Assembly (NCBI GenBank): GCA_022560875.1
Contig: JADFSH010000023.1
Coordinates: forward strand, 1 to 36,752
Length of the DNA stretch: 36,752 nucleotides
Origin: Planctomycetota bacterium
GTDB taxonomy: Bacteria; Planctomycetota; Phycisphaerae; Phycisphaerales; SM1A02
Reading direction: 5' to 3'
In this document: in pieces, positions 24,313 to 32,861 of the stretch
Layout: each line of letters starts with the position of its first letter
Numbering within the stretch: the stretch's first letter is position 1
Notes under the pieces: model-generated
What the model saw: only the letters and a program-made list of their open reading frames with translations
What the model was told of the DNA's origin: nothing
Databases searched by the model: none
Made by a program: the position numbers and the translations under genes

Positions 24313-25515
24313 CTAGTGAATCAGGTAGAGCAAGGGGAACAGGAAGATCCAGATGACGTCCACGATGTGCCAGTACAATCCGCCGAGATCGACGGGGGTG
24401 TAGTATGCGTTGCTGAAGTGGCCTAGCAGCGTGCGCACGAGCAACCATGCAATGACGATCAAGCCGATCAGCACATGCAACCCGTGCAGACCAGTCAACA
24501 GGAAATAGATGCTGAAGAACAGGTGGAGATCCCGGGGTCGGTTGGGATCCAAACGGGGGCTGGTTGCCTCATTCTGCGATGCCGAACTCGACTCCGATAT
24601 CGCATCGTTATCGGGCAGGTGAAATCCGCTCGGTCCCGGCGCCGCGAACGGAATGGTGGACGCGGTGATCAGGATAGATTTGGCCCCGTCCGCAGGATCC
24701 GTAATCACGTCGCCGACATTGGCTTGCAGCGTTCTCACCGAGGCGATAATGTCCATCAGATCCTGGTCGGTGAGTCTCACGTTGCCGCCCCGCGGCAGCA
24801 TCGCCACGCCGCTCGTGTTTTCCGGATCTTCTATGGGACGACCGACCTGGAGAAATTGCAGGAAATCCTCGTCGCTTCGTTCAGCCACGAAGTGACTTGT
24901 ATTGAGCGCTTTGCCCAATCCCGGCAACCCCTGACCCTGCGCCCCGTGACAGGGAAGGCACGTGGCCAGATATTGCTTGCGACCTCTCTTCGGGTCACCC
25001 GGTTCGAGCGACGGCAATGCCGCCCCAGCTTCTTCCTGTCGTCTCAGCAGCAACTGATACGCCTCATGCGGCGGAGTTTCATAAAGGCCGGTCCCCCAGA
25101 CGAGATTGTCGTGAAACTTGTGCGAGTATTCGATGTACTTGATGCCCAGAAAATCAAGGCCGAAGAAGAGCGTCAGGCCGAGAAAGACCGCCAACTCCCG
25201 TTTCTGGTTCGTCTGCGCGCAGTACACCGCAATCGCCATCGTGCAACTGCTCAGGATGAGAACCACCGTATTGATCGCGCCCCAGGTTGTGTCGAGGTAT
25301 TGGCTGCCGAAGGTGAAAAGTTCCGGGCGATTCCCTCGAAAAACCGCATACAGACAGAACAGCCCTCCGAACAACAACACTTCCGTACCCAGAAACAGCC
25401 ACATGCCGAGTTTTGCGGCTTCGAATTGCTGCCTCGGCGAGTCAAAGTGATGAGCTAAGTGCCCATGTGCCTTGAATTCGGAATTGATCGTCTCAATCGG
25501 CATGACATACTTCAC
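24313..25515 (-). CDS. cytochrome oxidase subunit III with inserted cytochrome c domain
   Basis: A protein of 400 residues. Three helices match bacterial subunit III: residues 33-60 ([19 protein letters not shown]), 77-100 and 108-130 ([17 protein letters not shown]). About 195 residues then intervene, containing a cytochrome c domain (CLPCH 186-190, [12 protein letters not shown], distal Met in [22 protein letters not shown]). The family resumes at about 330-400 ([37 protein letters not shown]). By family topology the insertion falls in a periplasmic loop, where heme attachment is possible. The start is a GTG at 25515 overlapping the upstream stop (GTGA); an ATG at 25503 is the alternative. 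Subunits I and II are not in the window, so it may instead serve a NorE-like or other heme-copper role. Confidence 0.88.
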   Translation of the reverse strand: MKYVMPIETINSEFKAHGHLAHHFDSPRQQFEAAKLGMWLFLGTEVLLFGGLFCLYAVFRGNRPELFTFGSQYLDTTWGAINTVVLILSSCTMAIAVYCAQTNQKRELAVFLGLTLFFGLDFLGIKYIEYSHKFHDNLVWGTGLYETPPHEAYQLLLRRQEEAGAALPSLEPGDPKRGRKQYLATCLPCHGAQGQGLPGLGKALNTSHFVAERSDEDFLQFLQVGRPIEDPENTSGVAMLPRGGNVRLTDQDLMDIIASVRTLQANVGDVITDPADGAKSILITASTIPFAAPGPSGFHLPDNDAISESSSASQNEATSPRLDPNRPRDLHLFFSIYFLLTGLHGLHVLIGLIVIAWLLVRTLLGHFSNAYYTPVDLGGLYWHIVDVIWIFLFPLLYLIH

Positions 25516-25913
25516 TCGCGATCCACTCCGTGGAATTGGCGGTCATCCGTTCGGGTCAGCGCGACTGCCGCCGCCTCGATGATTCGCTTGAGTTCCGAGA
25601 ACTCCGTCGAGGTCATGTAGTAGAAGACCCCTTGTTCAATGATCGAGGCGTCCTCGATCGACGACGCCTCGCTGATGGCGATGATTCGAACACCCGCCCA
25701 TTCCATCCTCAGGATTTCGATTTTTCGCTGAGTCTCCCCCTGCCGCTGCTGAACACGGTCAAGCACGGCAATATGCGGCCGGCTACGCTTGACCGCCACC
25801 GAAAAGCCCTCTGCCGGGGCCGTCAGATACAACTCGAACGCTTCTGCATTCAGACCCTGCCGGAGCAGTTCGAACGTTTCCGTTGGTATTGAATCTAACA
25901 GAATCCTGATCAC
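25512..25913 (-). CDS. degenerate receiver-domain protein
   Basis: A protein of 133 residues with the secondary-structure rhythm of a response-regulator receiver: [16 protein letters not shown] (Asp52 at the phospho position), [19 protein letters not shown]. The N-terminal acidic pair is reduced to one Asp, and the conserved Lys after the fifth strand is missing (YYMTS instead of a K-P). There is no output domain. It is probably a pseudo-receiver that binds partners without normal phosphorylation. It is the first gene of the cytochrome operon, starts with GTG behind AAAGAGG (6 bp), and is preceded by a sigma-54-like promoter. Its stop overlaps the subunit III start. Confidence 0.7.
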   Translation of the reverse strand: MIRILLDSIPTETFELLRQGLNAEAFELYLTAPAEGFSVAVKRSRPHIAVLDRVQQRQGETQRKIEILRMEWAGVRIIAISEASSIEDASIIEQGVFYYMTSTEFSELKRIIEAAAVALTRTDDRQFHGVDRE

Positions 25914-25960
25914 GATTAACCTCTTTCAAGGCGCACCAGGTGTGCCTTGAATAAGTCATC

Positions 25961-25975
25961 GCAAAGATCATACCG
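25961..25975 (-). promoter_or_regulatory. candidate sigma-54 (-24/-12) promoter
   Basis: On the minus strand this reads CGGTATGATCTTTGC: GG and GC are separated by exactly 10 bases, with an intact TTGC and 8 of the 11 conserved positions of the consensus TGGCACG-N4-TTGC. Transcription would begin about 12 bases further on, leaving a leader of roughly 37 nt before the GTG at 25913. The gene immediately upstream encodes a sigma-54 activator, which strengthens the call. Confidence 0.6.
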
Positions 25976-26022
25976 AAAGTCATGACGTGCCGGAATATTC
26001 AGAATCCCCCATTCCAGCTCAA

Positions 26023-26194
26023 TACGTGACATTCGATTCAGAAGACAAAATCAATAATCGAAGTCGAGGAGCACAAGTGTCACATTCGCGCGACACCCTG
26101 GATAGTTCATGCTCTGATCGAGCTTCAGTGTGACCCAAGTACTCCAAACAAAGGGGTTGCCGACGATAACCACCCGCGCCTCAGAAATGTGACA
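26023..26194. promoter_or_regulatory. four phased TGTGACA-type motifs, probable activator sites
   Basis: Related 9-mers lie at 26023-26031 (TACGTGACA), 26078-26086 (AATGTGACA, minus strand), 26127-26135 (AGTGTGACC) and 26186-26194 (AATGTGACA). Centres are about 55, 49 and 59 bp apart and 50-220 bp upstream of the -24/-12 element, the usual place for sigma-54 activator binding. The copies at 26078 and 26186 are identical but in opposite orientation. Confidence 0.5.
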
Positions 26195-26278
26195 GATTGG
26201 GCAGGTGATTCACGTGAGTGAGGCGCGAGGGTCCGAGAACCCGATCCACATGCCTGAAGATCCAGAAAAACGGATTGA

Positions 26279-27667
26279 TTATTTTCGAAATTGCTCCGGT
26301 TCGATCTGATACTTCTTCAGAATCCTATAAAACGTCCCGCGGGGAAGTTTCGACTCACGGGCGGCCCGGCTCACATCGCCTTGGCATCTCTCCAACAGGT
26401 TTGCAAGATACTCCCGCTCGAAGTTTGCCGCGTGTTGATCGCGCAGATAGAAGAATCCCCGATCATTACCGAGGCCCGTCGTGCCGGCTCGATCGACCAA
26501 TTCACCTGGCAGATCGTCGATTTTCAAGATCCGGTCTTTCGCCATGACCAGCGTTCGACGAATGACGTTCTGAAGCTCGCGGATGTTGCCCGGCCAGGCG
26601 TAGCTCGACAGCACTTCGAGCACATCAGCTTCCATTCTTACATCCGCCTTGCCGGCCTGAGTCGCATACTGGTCGATGAAATGTTCGATCAGCAAGGGCA
26701 AATCATCGATGCGCTCGCGAAGGGGCGGCACTTCGATCCGCGCCACGTTAATCCGATAATAAAGATCAGACCGGAATCGATTCATCTCCACCTCTTCATC
26801 AAGATTGCGTGCGGTGGCAGAGACGATTCTTACGTCAAGATCGATTTCTTCCTTCCCGCCAACTCGTCGAATTCTCCGCTCCTGAAGGGCGCGCAACAGC
26901 TTGGCCTGGAGCCGAATGGGCAACTCACCGATCTCGTCGAGAAAGAACGTCCCCTTATTCGCGAACTCGAGCAATCCCAGACTGCGCGCGTGGGCACCGG
27001 TAAAGGCGCCGCGCTCGTGACCGAACAGTTCGCTCTCCAGCAGATCTTCGGGAATAGCGCCACAATCGACCGGGACGAACCGGTGCTTTCGCCTTGAACT
27101 CTGCTCGTGAATGCTGCGGGCGACGAGTTCCTTGCCCGTACCTGTCTCTCCGATGATCAGTACATCCACATCCGACTCAGCGATGCGTCGAATCGTGTCG
27201 TACATGGCTTGCATTACCGAGCTTTGCCCTATGATCTCACCGAAACGGCTTACTCGTGTCACCTGGCGATGGAGCAGTCGATTCTCCTCCCGAAGTTGCC
27301 TGGTTTCCAGCAGTCGCCTTGCCGTGGCAAGCAGATCCTCCGGGAGAAAAGGCTTTGTAATGTAATCCGCAGCCCCCAGCTTCATGCTCTGAACCGCCGT
27401 CTCCACGCTCGGAAAGGCCGTCATCATCAGCATGGCGAGATTCGGATCCTGCTCCCGGGCCAGACGCAGGAGATCGATGCCGCTCAGACCGGGCATCCGA
27501 TTATCGACGATCAACAGATCGAAGGATTCCTGTTTGAACCGTTCGGCGGCCTTTTGACTGTCCTGTTCCGTGCAGACTTCGGCGTCAGGAAGTTTCTTGA
27601 GGATTGCCGCGCACACCTCAAGCATGCCGGTTTCATCATCGACAATCAGAATGCGTTTCCTGGCCAT
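26279..27667 (-). CDS. NtrC-family sigma-54-dependent response regulator
   Basis: A protein of 462 residues. The receiver spans 1-120 with D10-D11, phospho-acceptor D55 (LLIVDNRMPG), T83 and K105 (YITKPF). The AAA+ domain is at about 140-375 with Walker A GETGTGKE (173-180), the sigma-54 contact loop GAFTGA (220-225), Walker B GTFFLDEI and the arginine-rich segment FRSDLYYRINV. The Fis-type helix-turn-helix is at the C-terminus (CQGDVSRAARESKLPRGTFYRILKKYQ). All key motifs are intact, so it should activate sigma-54 promoters. It sits 16 bp after the kinase gene, its probable partner, and directly upstream of the cytochrome operon with its -24/-12 candidate. Confidence 0.97.
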   Translation of the reverse strand: MARKRILIVDDETGMLEVCAAILKKLPDAEVCTEQDSQKAAERFKQESFDLLIVDNRMPGLSGIDLLRLAREQDPNLAMLMMTAFPSVETAVQSMKLGAADYITKPFLPEDLLATARRLLETRQLREENRLLHRQVTRVSRFGEIIGQSSVMQAMYDTIRRIAESDVDVLIIGETGTGKELVARSIHEQSSRRKHRFVPVDCGAIPEDLLESELFGHERGAFTGAHARSLGLLEFANKGTFFLDEIGELPIRLQAKLLRALQERRIRRVGGKEEIDLDVRIVSATARNLDEEVEMNRFRSDLYYRINVARIEVPPLRERIDDLPLLIEHFIDQYATQAGKADVRMEADVLEVLSSYAWPGNIRELQNVIRRTLVMAKDRILKIDDLPGELVDRAGTTGLGNDRGFFYLRDQHAANFEREYLANLLERCQGDVSRAARESKLPRGTFYRILKKYQIEPEQFRK

Positions 27668-27683
27668 AAGGTACTTCCGATGA

Positions 27684-29693
27684 TCATTCCAGTGCTGCGA
27701 CTGGCAACCTTACCGTGACTCGCGTGCCTTGACCAACTTCACTCTGCACATCAATCTCACCGCCAAAACTTCGAACCAACCCCTGACAGACCGAGAGCCC
27801 AAGCCCCGTACCCTTGCCTGGCTCCTTCGTCGTGAAGAAGGGCTCGAAGATTCGATCAAGTGCCTCGTGGGAAATTCCGCTCCCGGTGTCCTGCAGGGTG
27901 ATGCTCAACCAGTTCCCGTGTTGATCGTCACTCTGATCACTTTGAGACATTCGGATTGTCAACGTCCCCCCGTCGGGCATCGCATCAATGGCATTGAGCA
28001 GGAGATTGAGGAACACCTGCTCGAGTTCATGGGCATTGGCAAGTACGGTCGGAAGTGACCCGCCGATATCCTTTCTCAGCTCAATGCCCGCATTGTCGGC
28101 ACGCTGCTCTATCATTGACAATGCACCGTTCAATGATGGGCGAATGTCAATAAACTCACGTGCCGCCGTTGAGGGCCGACCATATGAGAGAAGTCCTTGG
28201 GCGATGTCGGCAACGCGGTCAGACAGCGTGATGATTTTCTCCAACTCGTTTGCAATTTCCTGGCCCATCTCCTCCCGCCGATCAGACAGAAGGAGCCGAG
28301 CTTTGGCGCTGATAATAGCGATTGGGTTATTGACTTCATGTGCCACTTTTCCGGCCAATTCACCAACCGCGGCCAATTGACCGGCTCGAATGAGCTGTGC
28401 CTGGGTCTGCTTCGGCTCGGTGATATCCTGAGCCACTTCGACGACTTGATGAACATGACCGGCGGGATTTCGCAAGGGCGCGGTCGTGACCATGAAGAAT
28501 CTCCGGCTCGTCGAAGAAGGACTGCCTTCGTCAAGCATAACCTCATCAGTGGTGAGTTCTGTGGATCGTGATTGGCCATCTTGGAGTGTCTGTCGGGCCG
28601 CTGAGTCTGGGCCATCCAACCGTTCAGTGATGGGCGAACAGGGATCATCTTTCCCGAACCATTTCTGCCATCGTTTATTCATCCAGACGGAACGGAGATC
28701 AGAATCCAGAACCCGCAATGCCGTGCCGGTGTTCTCCAGTGATTGATCCAACAGTTGGCTTTCCGCCAAAGCCCTCCCGGCCATTTTTTTCAGTTGTCTC
28801 TCATCGTGCCTCTGTCGCTCGGCTACCACGACGACAAAATAAGCTGAGAGAAACAAGATCGCGGATTGCAGACCCACTCGGACGGAAACATAGAGCGGCT
28901 CATGGGCAGCATGAAGTTGTTCTTCTGCATTGGCGAAATGAGGAAAGATTTGCAACGTATAGTGCTCGATGAGTTCTGTCGCTTCAGCCAGGGCGAGCAA
29001 TCCAAAGAGGACGCTGGCCGCGATCGCCACCGTGTAGCATTGCCACCGGGTCAGTATGATGCCGCCGATGATGACATGCAGGAGCATGAGGGTGGATAGC
29101 GGGTTCTCGATCCCGCCCGAGAAATGCAGTAGAACGGTCAATATTATCAAGTCGAAGTAGACCTGGAGTTGCAGTAAATATCGCTTCAACGATCCCGAAT
29201 GAAGCAGGGCCGTATAAACAAGATTGGTTCCTGCTAAGACGGTGATCGTCAGTATGAGTGGCCACAAAACCACCGGGGGGAGGAGTGGCACAACCAGAAC
29301 GCAGATGAACACCGACGCCGCAGCTACAACCACGGCGACCCATCGCAAGTGGATGAACCATCGCGCATAGGATTCAACCCGCTCCTGGTGGGCATGATCC
29401 AGCTCGTACAGCCGCTCATCCTCGGATGGAACCGTTTCCAGCAGTGGAGGTAATCGACGGATGATGACCCACCCCACCAATAAAGCGGCAATTACTGATG
29501 ACAGCACGCCTCTCGTGATATGAAGGCCATGCAGCAAGCGTGTGTCGGCATCACTGAGCCATGTTCGCTCAACGATTTCATAGAGGACGAAGAAGATCAC
29601 AACAACACTCAGGGCGATCAGCATGGCCGGGATCAGATGGTGCCTCGGCTTGCTCCGTACCTCTGCATGTCCTTCTCGTTCACTGGCATTCAT
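27684..29693 (-). CDS. multi-helix membrane sensor histidine kinase, RegB-like membrane domain
   Basis: 669 residues from the ATG at 29693, with GAGG 8 bp upstream; a TTG at 29780 is open but poorer. About eight membrane helices in the first 295 residues include a loop SGGIENP (about 192-198), reminiscent of the GGxxNPF motif that binds quinone in RegB/PrrB redox kinases. A PAS-like domain (about 310-430, [19 protein letters not shown]) is followed by HisKA with H452 ([14 protein letters not shown]), an N-box ([14 protein letters not shown]), DTGSGI and GTGLGLS. Family knowledge makes it an active kinase for the adjacent sigma-54 regulator. Sensing of the quinone pool is inference, but would suit control of a respiratory operon. 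Confidence 0.93.
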   Translation of the reverse strand: MNASEREGHAEVRSKPRHHLIPAMLIALSVVVIFFVLYEIVERTWLSDADTRLLHGLHITRGVLSSVIAALLVGWVIIRRLPPLLETVPSEDERLYELDHAHQERVESYARWFIHLRWVAVVVAAASVFICVLVVPLLPPVVLWPLILTITVLAGTNLVYTALLHSGSLKRYLLQLQVYFDLIILTVLLHFSGGIENPLSTLMLLHVIIGGIILTRWQCYTVAIAASVLFGLLALAEATELIEHYTLQIFPHFANAEEQLHAAHEPLYVSVRVGLQSAILFLSAYFVVVVAERQRHDERQLKKMAGRALAESQLLDQSLENTGTALRVLDSDLRSVWMNKRWQKWFGKDDPCSPITERLDGPDSAARQTLQDGQSRSTELTTDEVMLDEGSPSSTSRRFFMVTTAPLRNPAGHVHQVVEVAQDITEPKQTQAQLIRAGQLAAVGELAGKVAHEVNNPIAIISAKARLLLSDRREEMGQEIANELEKIITLSDRVADIAQGLLSYGRPSTAAREFIDIRPSLNGALSMIEQRADNAGIELRKDIGGSLPTVLANAHELEQVFLNLLLNAIDAMPDGGTLTIRMSQSDQSDDQHGNWLSITLQDTGSGISHEALDRIFEPFFTTKEPGKGTGLGLSVCQGLVRSFGGEIDVQSEVGQGTRVTVRLPVAALE

Positions 29694-29815
29694 ATCAACA
29701 GCCTCAAAGTGGTCCGCCGCACATTCTACCTCAACTAGACTCCAGTCATGAACAGAACCCAACTGACCTTTACCCCTCAAATCGATCCTCCTCCGGTGAT
29801 AGTCTGGAGGCGGAT

Positions 29816-29920
29816 CAAGGAGGACCGGTCATGCGTCGGAAACGCTATTCAGCGAGAAAAAGAAGATCGGTTCGTCTCGTGACCGGCGTACGGATCGCGT
29901 TCGCTCTCCCGCGCTCGTAG
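29816..29920 (+). pseudogene. possible remnant of an IS3-type orfA
   Basis: A strong AAGGAGG ribosome site precedes an ATG at 29831 encoding MRRKRYSARKRRSVRL. The first eight residues resemble the usual beginning of IS3-family OrfA transposases (MRRKRYS/T...), but the frame loses similarity after about ten codons and stops at 29920. No downstream orfB is present. The match is short, so it could be chance. Confidence 0.3.
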
Positions 29921-30070
29921 CTCCTTGTCGAATAGTTTCGATCGGATGGGCACCATCCTGCGCCAAAAGTGAGCAATTTTGAGTCGGTAGTAAGTGGGTA
30001 TCCAGTTGGCAGCGAGTGGTTATTCAGTGGCGTCAGCGGCGATTCTGGGCCTAGAAAGGCCCTTGTCGCA

Positions 30071-30116
30071 CTCTCTTAATCAGCGGGTCACGCGTTCGAG
30101 TCCTGTTCAGGACACT
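30071..30116 (+). pseudogene. tRNA-Lys(CTT)-like 3' fragment
   Basis: The stretch runs from an anticodon-loop-like CTCTTAATC through GCGGGTC to a T-loop-like GTTCGAGTCC, the order and spacing found in bacterial tRNA-Lys with a CTT anticodon. No matching D-arm or acceptor 5' half is found upstream, and neither the anticodon stem nor the T-stem pairs properly, so it is not a functional tRNA. 3' tRNA fragments like this are commonly left by integrating elements. Confidence 0.35.
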
Positions 30117-30273
30117 TTCGAATCGGCTTTGACAACAACGTCAGGGCAGATTTCATTTTGACAGGACTCAAACCGGTATCGAATTGGGCAAGGTACGCAG
30201 TTCGGCTGAGTTTTTGCACCATCCTGGCGTGGCTGATCCGCGGCGTGTGCCAGCCTTGCCTGAAAGTGCCCGA

Positions 30274-30903
30274 TCAATCGCGGTGCGCTTCATACGCCTC
30301 GGGCGTGTCAAGGTCGAGTACGGTCTGCGGATCATCGATGCTGACCCGCAAGCACTTTGCCGGATGCAGAGTCCAGAAAGCGCGGAGACCACCCGAGCCG
30401 GTGAACGCGAGAATGTCCTCGACGAACGATCGCGGTATCAGGACGGGATGCCCTCCGCGGCCCCGGTACTCCGGGATGATGACGCACTGCGGGTGAGAGC
30501 GATTCTCCTCGAGCAGTGTCATGACCGTTGATGGGCGAACTTCCGGATGATCTGCGGGATGGAGAAGAACGCTCGTCATCGTGTCTTCGATGATTGCCCG
30601 GCGAAGCCCGACTTTGATCGATTCGAACATTTCCGCGTCGGGATCGGCATGGACCGGAACAAATTCGCGCCCCTCCAGCGCGGCGGTTACTGCCTCCGCT
30701 TCGTGACCAAGCACAACTATCATTCGCCGGCATTGCGAGGCAATCGCGTCGAAGGCAGACTCGATGACCGTTGAAGAAAGCTGTTCAGCATCGGTGTTGT
30801 GCGGCCAGGGAAGGAGTTGTTTCGTGGTGCCCATGCGCCGCCCCCGCCCTGCCGCAAGCAGCACGCCCATGATGAACGGGTCACTTGTCGATACATGTCT
30901 CAT
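30274..30903 (-). CDS. MocA-like molybdopterin nucleotidyltransferase
   Basis: A protein of 209 residues with the MobA/MocA NTP-transferase signature LLAAGRGRRMGTTKQLLPW, the metal-site segment LHPADHPEV and RGGHPVLIPRSF. MocA enzymes attach CMP to molybdopterin for xanthine-dehydrogenase-family enzymes. The nucleotide choice (CTP or GTP) is not certain from sequence, but the neighbour XdhC favours the cytosine form. The start overlaps the xdhC stop (ATGA, 30900-30903), so the two are co-translated. No molybdenum hydroxylase structural gene is in the window. Confidence 0.9.
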   Translation of the reverse strand: MRHVSTSDPFIMGVLLAAGRGRRMGTTKQLLPWPHNTDAEQLSSTVIESAFDAIASQCRRMIVVLGHEAEAVTAALEGREFVPVHADPDAEMFESIKVGLRRAIIEDTMTSVLLHPADHPEVRPSTVMTLLEENRSHPQCVIIPEYRGRGGHPVLIPRSFVEDILAFTGSGGLRAFWTLHPAKCLRVSIDDPQTVLDLDTPEAYEAHRD

Positions 30904-31868
30904 GGTCGCGCCACCGAGCCACCCGGATCGGAACTTGCGAGAGCAAACGGCCCTTTCACCAGTTCTATGGAATCACTGCGTCTGACCTTAACGAGCTGGG
31001 CGGCGATGGATAATGCGATCTCATCCACCGTGACCGACCCGATGTCGATCCCGATCGGCGCCACCACCGCTTCAAGCGCGGCATCATCCAGACCCATCGC
31101 ACGCAGATCATCAAAGATCACTTGCACTTTGCGTTTACTGCCGATCATCCCTATGTAGCGAGCGCCGCGCTGGATCACCGCCCCCAATGCCTGTTCATCA
31201 TGACGATGCCCGCGCGTGACGATAACGCAGTATGTCCGATCATCGATGTCGGCGGCCTTCAACGCACCGGCGATGTCGCCTGACACTTTCTTCGCCTCCG
31301 GATGGGCGAACCTTTCAAGCATATCCTCGCGATCGTCAAACATCGTCACTTCAAATTCCAACCCGATCGCCAGACGGGCCAGCGCCTGTCCGACATAACC
31401 CGCCCCGGCAATATAAAGCCGATCTCGGGGCGGCAGATCGAGCGTGTAACGCTGCCCCGTGGAATGTTCATCCTGCACTGCGAATTCAATTGACGTTGAC
31501 CGGCGATGCTTGACGTCATCGGCGATCGCATCCAGTTCATCCGGATTCGGCAGCGGCGCCACGATGAGGTGAATCGTTCCCCCGCAGATCAGGCCGTCGT
31601 CCCCGCCGTCATCGTGATCGAGACTAAACTGGAGGATTCCGGTTCCTCGTTCAGACATTAATGCATGGGCGCGCCGGCGAACTTCGGCTTCGACGCATCC
31701 CCCGCCGATCGTACCCCAGGTATTGGCCGCATCGTCCACCAGCATCAAAGCTCCGGCGGTCTGGGGCGTAGAGCCGTGCGTCTTCACGATCAGACAGGCA
31801 ACCACTGGCCGTCCGTCTCTTTGAAGACGTGCGGCGCGGCGGAGAAGTTGTTCCATCGGTTCGATCAT
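30900..31868 (-). CDS. XdhC/CoxI family molybdoenzyme maturation protein
   Basis: 322 residues from the ATG at 31868; the frame runs on to a TTG at 31970, but that part looks non-coding and would cover a probable promoter. The N-terminal XdhC/CoxI domain shows KTHGSTPQTAGALMLV and GTIGGGCVEAEV; the C-terminal Rossmann-like domain shows LYIAGAGYVGQALARLA, VIVTRGHRHDEQAL and YIGMIGSKRK. The family binds the molybdenum cofactor, helps its sulfuration and delivers it to xanthine-dehydrogenase-type enzymes. The pairing with a MocA-like gene supports this role. The ribosome site is weak; M39 of the longer frame (31856) is an alternative start. Confidence 0.9.
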   Translation of the reverse strand: MIEPMEQLLRRAARLQRDGRPVVACLIVKTHGSTPQTAGALMLVDDAANTWGTIGGGCVEAEVRRRAHALMSERGTGILQFSLDHDDGGDDGLICGGTIHLIVAPLPNPDELDAIADDVKHRRSTSIEFAVQDEHSTGQRYTLDLPPRDRLYIAGAGYVGQALARLAIGLEFEVTMFDDREDMLERFAHPEAKKVSGDIAGALKAADIDDRTYCVIVTRGHRHDEQALGAVIQRGARYIGMIGSKRKVQVIFDDLRAMGLDDAALEAVVAPIGIDIGSVTVDEIALSIAAQLVKVRRSDSIELVKGPFALASSDPGGSVARP

Positions 31869-31919
31869 CGCTTCGATACTCAAGCCTTCTGCGCCGGATT
31901 CCGCTCCCGGCCATGTGTT

Positions 31920-31975
31920 TGCGGAGTCGCGATCATGCCAAATAATTAGATGGCAAATCCATAGTATCAATCGCA
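31920..31975 (-). promoter_or_regulatory. possible xdhC-mocA promoter with small inverted repeat
   Basis: On the minus strand TTGATA is followed after 17 bases by AATTAT, a plausible sigma-70-like pair. TGCCA (31936-31940) and TGGCA (31951-31955) form a short inverted repeat with 10 bases between, overlapping the -10 region. A site like this could be an operator in the 199-bp divergent gap shared with etfB. The evidence is modest. Confidence 0.3.
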
Positions 31976-32067
31976 GTTACTCCAGAATCCACTATAGCCG
32001 CTACAATTCCACCTCGTTTTGGATTCTGCACTCATGCGAATCATTCCAATAAAGGAAAACGCAAGGC

Positions 32068-32859
32068 ATGAAGATTCTGACGCTGGCCATGCAGGTTCCG
32101 GATTCCCGGGCGGCGCTCAAGATTTCACCCGGCGGCAAGAGCCTGGAAACCCGTGACCTCAAGCTCATCTGTAATCCCTTCGATGAGTTCGCTGTCGAGC
32201 AGGCGGTTCAACTGAAGGAACAGCGAAGCGACGTCGAAGAAATCGTCGTCGCCACAATCGGAGCTGAAAAGCCGAACCAGGCGATCCGCACCGCTCTGGC
32301 CATGGGGGCCGACCGGGGAATACAACTGTGCGATGACATCTTCTCCGGTCAGGATGAAATCCTTCTGGCCGAGGCGCTGGCCGCAGCTATTCGCCTTCAG
32401 GAAACCACCTTCGATCTCATCCTGTGCGGCAAACAGGCAATCGATACCGATTCCGGCGAGTTCGGACCCGCCCTGGCAGAATTTCTTGATCTACCCCACG
32501 TCGGAGCTGTGGTCAAGCTGGACATTTCTGAAGACGGCACAAGTCTTCGTGCGCATCGGCGCATCGAGGGAGCCGAAGAGATTGTCGAATGTCCTCTCCC
32601 GGCACTGATCACGTGTGAAAAGGGTCTGATTGAGCCCCGCTATCCTTCATTACCAAACCTCATGAAAGCGAAGAAGAAGCCGCTGCAAATTCTGGCCGCA
32701 TCTGATCTTCCTGAGCCGGGCTGTCTCACCCCGGGATTGCAACTTCTTGAACTCACCCCTCCGGCACCTCGCCCTCCCTGCACTTTCATCGAGGGCCCCC
32801 CGGAAAAAATGGCCCGGGAACTGGTGAAACGTCTTCGAGATGAGGCAAAGGTGATCTGA
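32068..32859 (+). CDS. etfB: electron transfer flavoprotein beta subunit
   Basis: A protein of 263 residues, about the family length. It has the EtfB pattern: NPFDEFAVEQAVQLKE, RTALAMGADRGIQL, DLILCGKQAIDTDSGEFGPALAEFLDLP and the C-terminal SLPNLMKAKKKPL. EtfB with EtfA binds FAD and AMP and collects electrons from acyl-CoA or other dehydrogenases. It is followed after 2 bp by etfA, and 84 bp after that by a membrane Fe-S oxidoreductase, together an ETF-to-quinone module. A divergent gap of 199 bp separates it from xdhC. Confidence 0.95.
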   Translation: MKILTLAMQVPDSRAALKISPGGKSLETRDLKLICNPFDEFAVEQAVQLKEQRSDVEEIVVATIGAEKPNQAIRTALAMGADRGIQLCDDIFSGQDEILLAEALAAAIRLQETTFDLILCGKQAIDTDSGEFGPALAEFLDLPHVGAVVKLDISEDGTSLRAHRRIEGAEEIVECPLPALITCEKGLIEPRYPSLPNLMKAKKKPLQILAASDLPEPGCLTPGLQLLELTPPAPRPPCTFIEGPPEKMARELVKRLRDEAKVI

Positions 32860-32861
32860 TC

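Larger units (their letters stand above)
25914..26278. other. regulatory gap between sigma-54 activator gene and cytochrome operon
   Basis: 365 bp with no gene. It contains a -24/-12 promoter candidate near the operon and a row of TGTGACA-type motifs farther upstream, described separately, plus a perfect 8-bp palindrome TCACGTGA at 26210-26217. Confidence 0.6.
29694..30273. other. gene-poor junction with decayed mobile and tRNA-like pieces
   Basis: 580 bp without a full gene. It holds a short IS3-orfA-like start (29833 onward), a small stem GGGCCT-AGAA-AGGCCC (about 30048-30063) and a tRNA-Lys-like 3' fragment (30071-30116). These suggest past integration and loss events between the regulator block and the mocA/xdhC pair. 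Confidence 0.45.

Noticed and set aside
24475-25458. 327-codon plus-strand open frame
   Set aside because: Antisense of the subunit III/cytochrome fusion.
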